NCBI GenBank assembly: GCA_900110005.1
Contig: FOCC01000009.1
Span: forward strand, 1 to 64,000
DNA from: Ligilactobacillus sp. WC1T17
Lineage (GTDB): Bacteria; Bacillota; Bacilli; Lactobacillales; Lactobacillaceae
DNA: 64,000 bases
Reading direction: 5' to 3'
Part shown: positions 61,794-64,000 of the stretch, one piece after another
How the letters are laid out: the number at the start of each line of letters is the position of its first letter
How positions within the stretch are numbered: the stretch's first letter is position 1
The notes under the pieces: model-generated
What the model saw: only the letters and a program-made list of their open reading frames with translations
Told to the model about the DNA's origin: nothing
The model's database searches: none
Program-made: the position numbers and the translations under genes

Positions 61794-62552
61794 GTGCTGA
61801 AAAAGAAACGCTTATTAGCCATTTTAGATTTAGTCAATCAAAATGAAATTGTGACGGTCAGCGACCTCACGTCTAGTTTAGGTGTTTCTGACATGACAAT
61901 TAGGCGCGATCTAGATGAATTAGACCAAATTGGCAAGCTGATTCGGATTCATGGCGGGGCTCAAAGTGTTGCCAGTCAAAGCAAAGTTGAGCTGTCGCGC
62001 AGTGAAAAAAAAGAATTGAACCTGGATGCTAAAAAGGCTGTTGCCAAAAAGGCCGCTTCATTGATTAAGCCGCACGAAACCATTTACCTAGGCCCTGGGA
62101 CGACCAACGAATTAATCGTCAATTATGTTAACGATGTTTCCTTTTTTAGAATTGTCACTAATAGCCTGCCCGTTTTTGAGAGTTGGCAAAATAAGCGCAA
62201 TGTTGACTTGGTCTTAATCGGTGGGACTTACCGCCAAAGGTCAGGAGCTTTTATCGGTGGGTTGACGAATACTTCATTAAATGAATTGAAATTCACCAAA
62301 GCTTTTGTGGGTGTAAACGGCATTCATGATGACCGGATGATGACGGCTAACACTGAAGAAGGCCAGACCCAATTGGTTGCGCTCAATAATGCCAATCAAA
62401 AAATCGGTGTGTGTGATTACCATAAAATTAACCGTGATGATTTTTATTATTTTTACAATTTATATAATTTGGATGCTTTGATAACGAATGCTGAGCTGAA
62501 TGAAAATTCACTTGCACATTATCAGGAGTATACTCAAATGATTCTAGCTTAG
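61794..62552 (+). CDS. lacR: Lactose phosphotransferase repressor LacR (DeoR family, copy 2)
   Basis: 252-aa DeoR-type repressor: winged helix SLGVSDMTIRRDLDELDQIG, then IYLGPGTTNELIV and AFIGGLTNTSLNELKFTKAF. GTG start behind AAAGGAGGGAAG. Divergent from lacC and immediately upstream of lacA (18-nt gap), the classical LacR position. A close paralogue lies at 46437. Tagatose-6-phosphate is the known inducer in lactococci. Confidence 0.87.
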   Translation: MLKKKRLLAILDLVNQNEIVTVSDLTSSLGVSDMTIRRDLDELDQIGKLIRIHGGAQSVASQSKVELSRSEKKELNLDAKKAVAKKAASLIKPHETIYLGPGTTNELIVNYVNDVSFFRIVTNSLPVFESWQNKRNVDLVLIGGTYRQRSGAFIGGLTNTSLNELKFTKAFVGVNGIHDDRMMTANTEEGQTQLVALNNANQKIGVCDYHKINRDDFYYFYNLYNLDALITNAELNENSLAHYQEYTQMILA

Positions 62553-62570
62553 CCAAAAGGAGAAGATCAG

Positions 62571-62999
62571 ATGAAAATCGCAGTAGCCGCTGATAAGGCG
62601 GGATTTGATTTAAAAGAAACGATTAAAGCTTATTTGGAAAATAAAGGGTACGAGGTGCTTGATTTAACGCAGACACCGGCGGAAGACTTTGTGGATTCAT
62701 CGGCTGCCGTTGCTAAAGCCGTCCTTGACCATACAGCCCAAAGAGGCATTATGTTTGATGAATACGGTTTGGGATCAGCCATGGCCAGCAATAAGATTCA
62801 TGGCATGGTAACCGCCAATGTGACAGAAGAAAATACAGCCCGTATGACAACCTTGCACAATGGCGCTAAGGCGATTGCCATTGGGGCCGGAATTGTCGGG
62901 CCTAAGTTGGCAGAAGCTTTAGTGGATGCTTATTTGAGCGTTGAATATGCGGGCGGACGACACCAAATCCGCTTAGACATGCTGGAAAAATTGTACTAG
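62571..62999 (+). CDS. lacA: Galactose-6-phosphate isomerase subunit LacA
   Basis: 142-aa RpiB/LacAB-family subunit. N-terminal [20 protein letters not shown] and [16 protein letters not shown], where LacA has an acidic residue in place of the catalytic Cys of LacB. Works as a heteromer with LacB to turn galactose-6-phosphate into tagatose-6-phosphate. AAAAGGAG site; 12-nt gap to lacB. Confidence 0.9.
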   Translation: MKIAVAADKAGFDLKETIKAYLENKGYEVLDLTQTPAEDFVDSSAAVAKAVLDHTAQRGIMFDEYGLGSAMASNKIHGMVTANVTEENTARMTTLHNGAKAIAIGAGIVGPKLAEALVDAYLSVEYAGGRHQIRLDMLEKLY

Positions 63000-63011
63000 G
63001 GGGAAAATGCG

Positions 63012-63530
63012 ATGATTATTGCTTTAGGAAATGACCATATTGTTACGAATATTAAAATTCAAATTTCAGATATGTTGAAGTCAATGGGACATGAAGTTAT
63101 TGATGTAGGTACTTACGACAATACCCGGACACACTATCCCATTTATGGTTTGCAGGTAGCTGACTTGGTTCGTGACGGCAAGGCTGATTTGGGGATCGTC
63201 TTATGCGGAACCGGGGTTGGTATTTCAACGGCAGCTGATAAAAATGTCGGTATTCGGGCAGCTTTAGTTAGTGATATTGTGACAGCCAAGTATGCTAAAG
63301 AAGAATTGAATGCCAATGTTATCGGCTTTGGGGGGGCTACCGTTGGCGAACATTTGGCTGAAGATATTGTCAAAACCTTCTTGGAAGCAAAGTATCAGCC
63401 AACCGAAAAGAATCAAGCTTTGATTAAAAAGATTGATGCTCTTGAAGAAGACAATGAAGACCAACATGACAATCCGCATTTCTTCGACCATGAAATGCAA
63501 CTGTGGAGTGAAGGATATTATCACGATTAA
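63012..63530 (+). CDS. lacB: Galactose-6-phosphate isomerase subunit LacB
   Basis: 172-aa catalytic subunit with the Cys motif [17 protein letters not shown] and the N-terminal [16 protein letters not shown]. Normal length for LacB. Partner of LacA; same transcript as lacR-lacA and lacD. Confidence 0.92.
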   Translation: MIIALGNDHIVTNIKIQISDMLKSMGHEVIDVGTYDNTRTHYPIYGLQVADLVRDGKADLGIVLCGTGVGISTAADKNVGIRAALVSDIVTAKYAKEELNANVIGFGGATVGEHLAEDIVKTFLEAKYQPTEKNQALIKKIDALEEDNEDQHDNPHFFDHEMQLWSEGYYHD

Positions 63531-63557
63531 TTAAGTATGAAAGGGAAGGTAGTAATG

Positions 63558-64000
63558 ATGTCAAATAAAATTGAAGCTTTGAAACGTTTATCAAATGAAA
63601 ATGGAGTGATTGCAGCTTTGGCGATTGACCAGCGGGGATCGTTGAAGAAGATGTTGGCACAAGCAGCCAATAAGGAATCAAATGAAGAAGATATTGTTGA
63701 ATTTAAAAAAGTAATCTCCAAGGAATTGACACCTTATGCTTCAGCCATTTTACTTGATCCAGAGTATGGCTGGCCCGCTGCTAAAGTTAGAGCAGATAAT
63801 GCCGGTTTGTTGGTAGCTTATGAAAAGACAGGCTATGACACTACTGAACCAGGACGCATGCCCGATTTATTGCCAACCTGGTCGGCTAAGCGCCTCAAAG
63901 AAGCCGGCGCTGATGCGGTTAAATTTATGCTGTATTATGATGTTGATGAACCTGATGAAATTAACCTTAAAAAGCAGGCCTTTGTTGAAAGAATCGGGGA
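63558..64000 (+). CDS. lacD: Tagatose 1,6-diphosphate aldolase LacD (partial, cut by window end)
   Basis: The first about 148 residues of LacD: VIAALAIDQRGSLKKMLA, ILLDPEYGWPAA and DAVKFMLYYDVDEPD are characteristic of the LacD class I aldolase. It cleaves tagatose-1,6-bisphosphate into dihydroxyacetone phosphate and glyceraldehyde-3-phosphate. AAGGGAAGG precedes two adjacent ATG codons (63555, 63558); either may be used. The catalytic Lys and C-terminus lie beyond the window. Confidence 0.92.
   Translation, partial: MSNKIEALKRLSNENGVIAALAIDQRGSLKKMLAQAANKESNEEDIVEFKKVISKELTPYASAILLDPEYGWPAAKVRADNAGLLVAYEKTGYDTTEPGRMPDLLPTWSAKRLKEAGADAVKFMLYYDVDEPDEINLKKQAFVERIG

Overview
The window is a low-GC Gram-positive chromosome fragment. 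The block rsmG-noc-soj-spo0J-DUF951-ychF-DUF1129 (33.0-38.4 kb), the PTS-rich sugar gene content, the arginine deiminase operon and the folT gene behind a tetrahydrofolate riboswitch all point to a lactobacillus (Lactobacillaceae). The rsmG-parAB block usually lies close to oriC. Genus cannot be fixed from the sequence alone, and no rRNA or tRNA gene was seen.

Layout. 0-0.5 kb: a BglG-type antiterminator cut short by the right end of an IS605/TnpB-type element. 0.8-20 kb: alpha-glucoside metabolism. This holds a glucose-family PTS permease, a sucrose locus (scrR, scrB, scrA), and a maltodextrin locus (LacI-type regulator, GH13_31 glucosidase, GH13_20 neopullulanase-type enzyme, malE, malF, malG, a MalA-like DUF1189 protein, and a GH13 paralogue that has lost its catalytic residues). 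Similar operator-like sites precede most maltodextrin transcription units and the first PTS gene. 20.3-24.0 kb: a complete 3.65-kb rolling-circle mobilizable plasmid integrated into a CPBP-protease pseudogene. Its rep gene is split and permuted across the two ends; it carries a MOBV relaxase with an in-frame stop and a Sec-dependent pediocin-like bacteriocin with an immunity gene. 24.8-33 kb: a LysM-NlpC/P60 hydrolase, folate and other ECF S-components, a Zn/Mn ABC transporter, an HD-domain protein flanked by two similar C-rich-loop sRNA candidates, and a serine-less alpha/beta hydrolase. 33-38.4 kb: the near-origin housekeeping block. 38.7-48.4 kb: lactose/galactan use (lacF, lacE, lacG, two tandem secreted GH53 galactanases, PrsW protease, a LacR-type and a LacI-type regulator). 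48.5-54.3 kb: a GlnL/YcbB-type response regulator and arcBCAD. 54.4-58.8 kb: a LytTR regulator with a degenerate receiver, divergent from a small-peptide / ABC exporter / M50 protease / thioredoxin-like cassette whose protease gene is broken by a second copy of the IS605-like right end. 58.9-64 kb: the tagatose-6-phosphate pathway (lacX, DUF4867, lacC, lacR, lacA, lacB, lacD truncated by the window edge).

How the genes fit together. The two GH53 enzymes would cut beta-1,4-galactan outside the cell. LacFE would import and phosphorylate the resulting lactose or galactobiose-type sugars, LacG would release galactose-6-phosphate, and LacAB, LacC and LacD would carry it to triose phosphates. An identical 20-nt A-rich direct-repeat motif in front of both lacF and lacC, with a close variant in front of lacR, ties the separated lac loci together. 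MalEFG has no ATPase gene nearby, so it probably uses a shared MsmK-type subunit from elsewhere.

The most novel items are: (1) the plasmid-borne, rearranged-cysteine class IIa-like bacteriocin inside a permuted integrated plasmid; (2) the LytTR-controlled peptide/ABC/M50/thioredoxin cassette; (3) the catalytically dead GH13 paralogue; (4) the tandem CUCCCC-loop sRNA candidates; (5) the two solo IS605/TnpB-like right ends interrupting genes.
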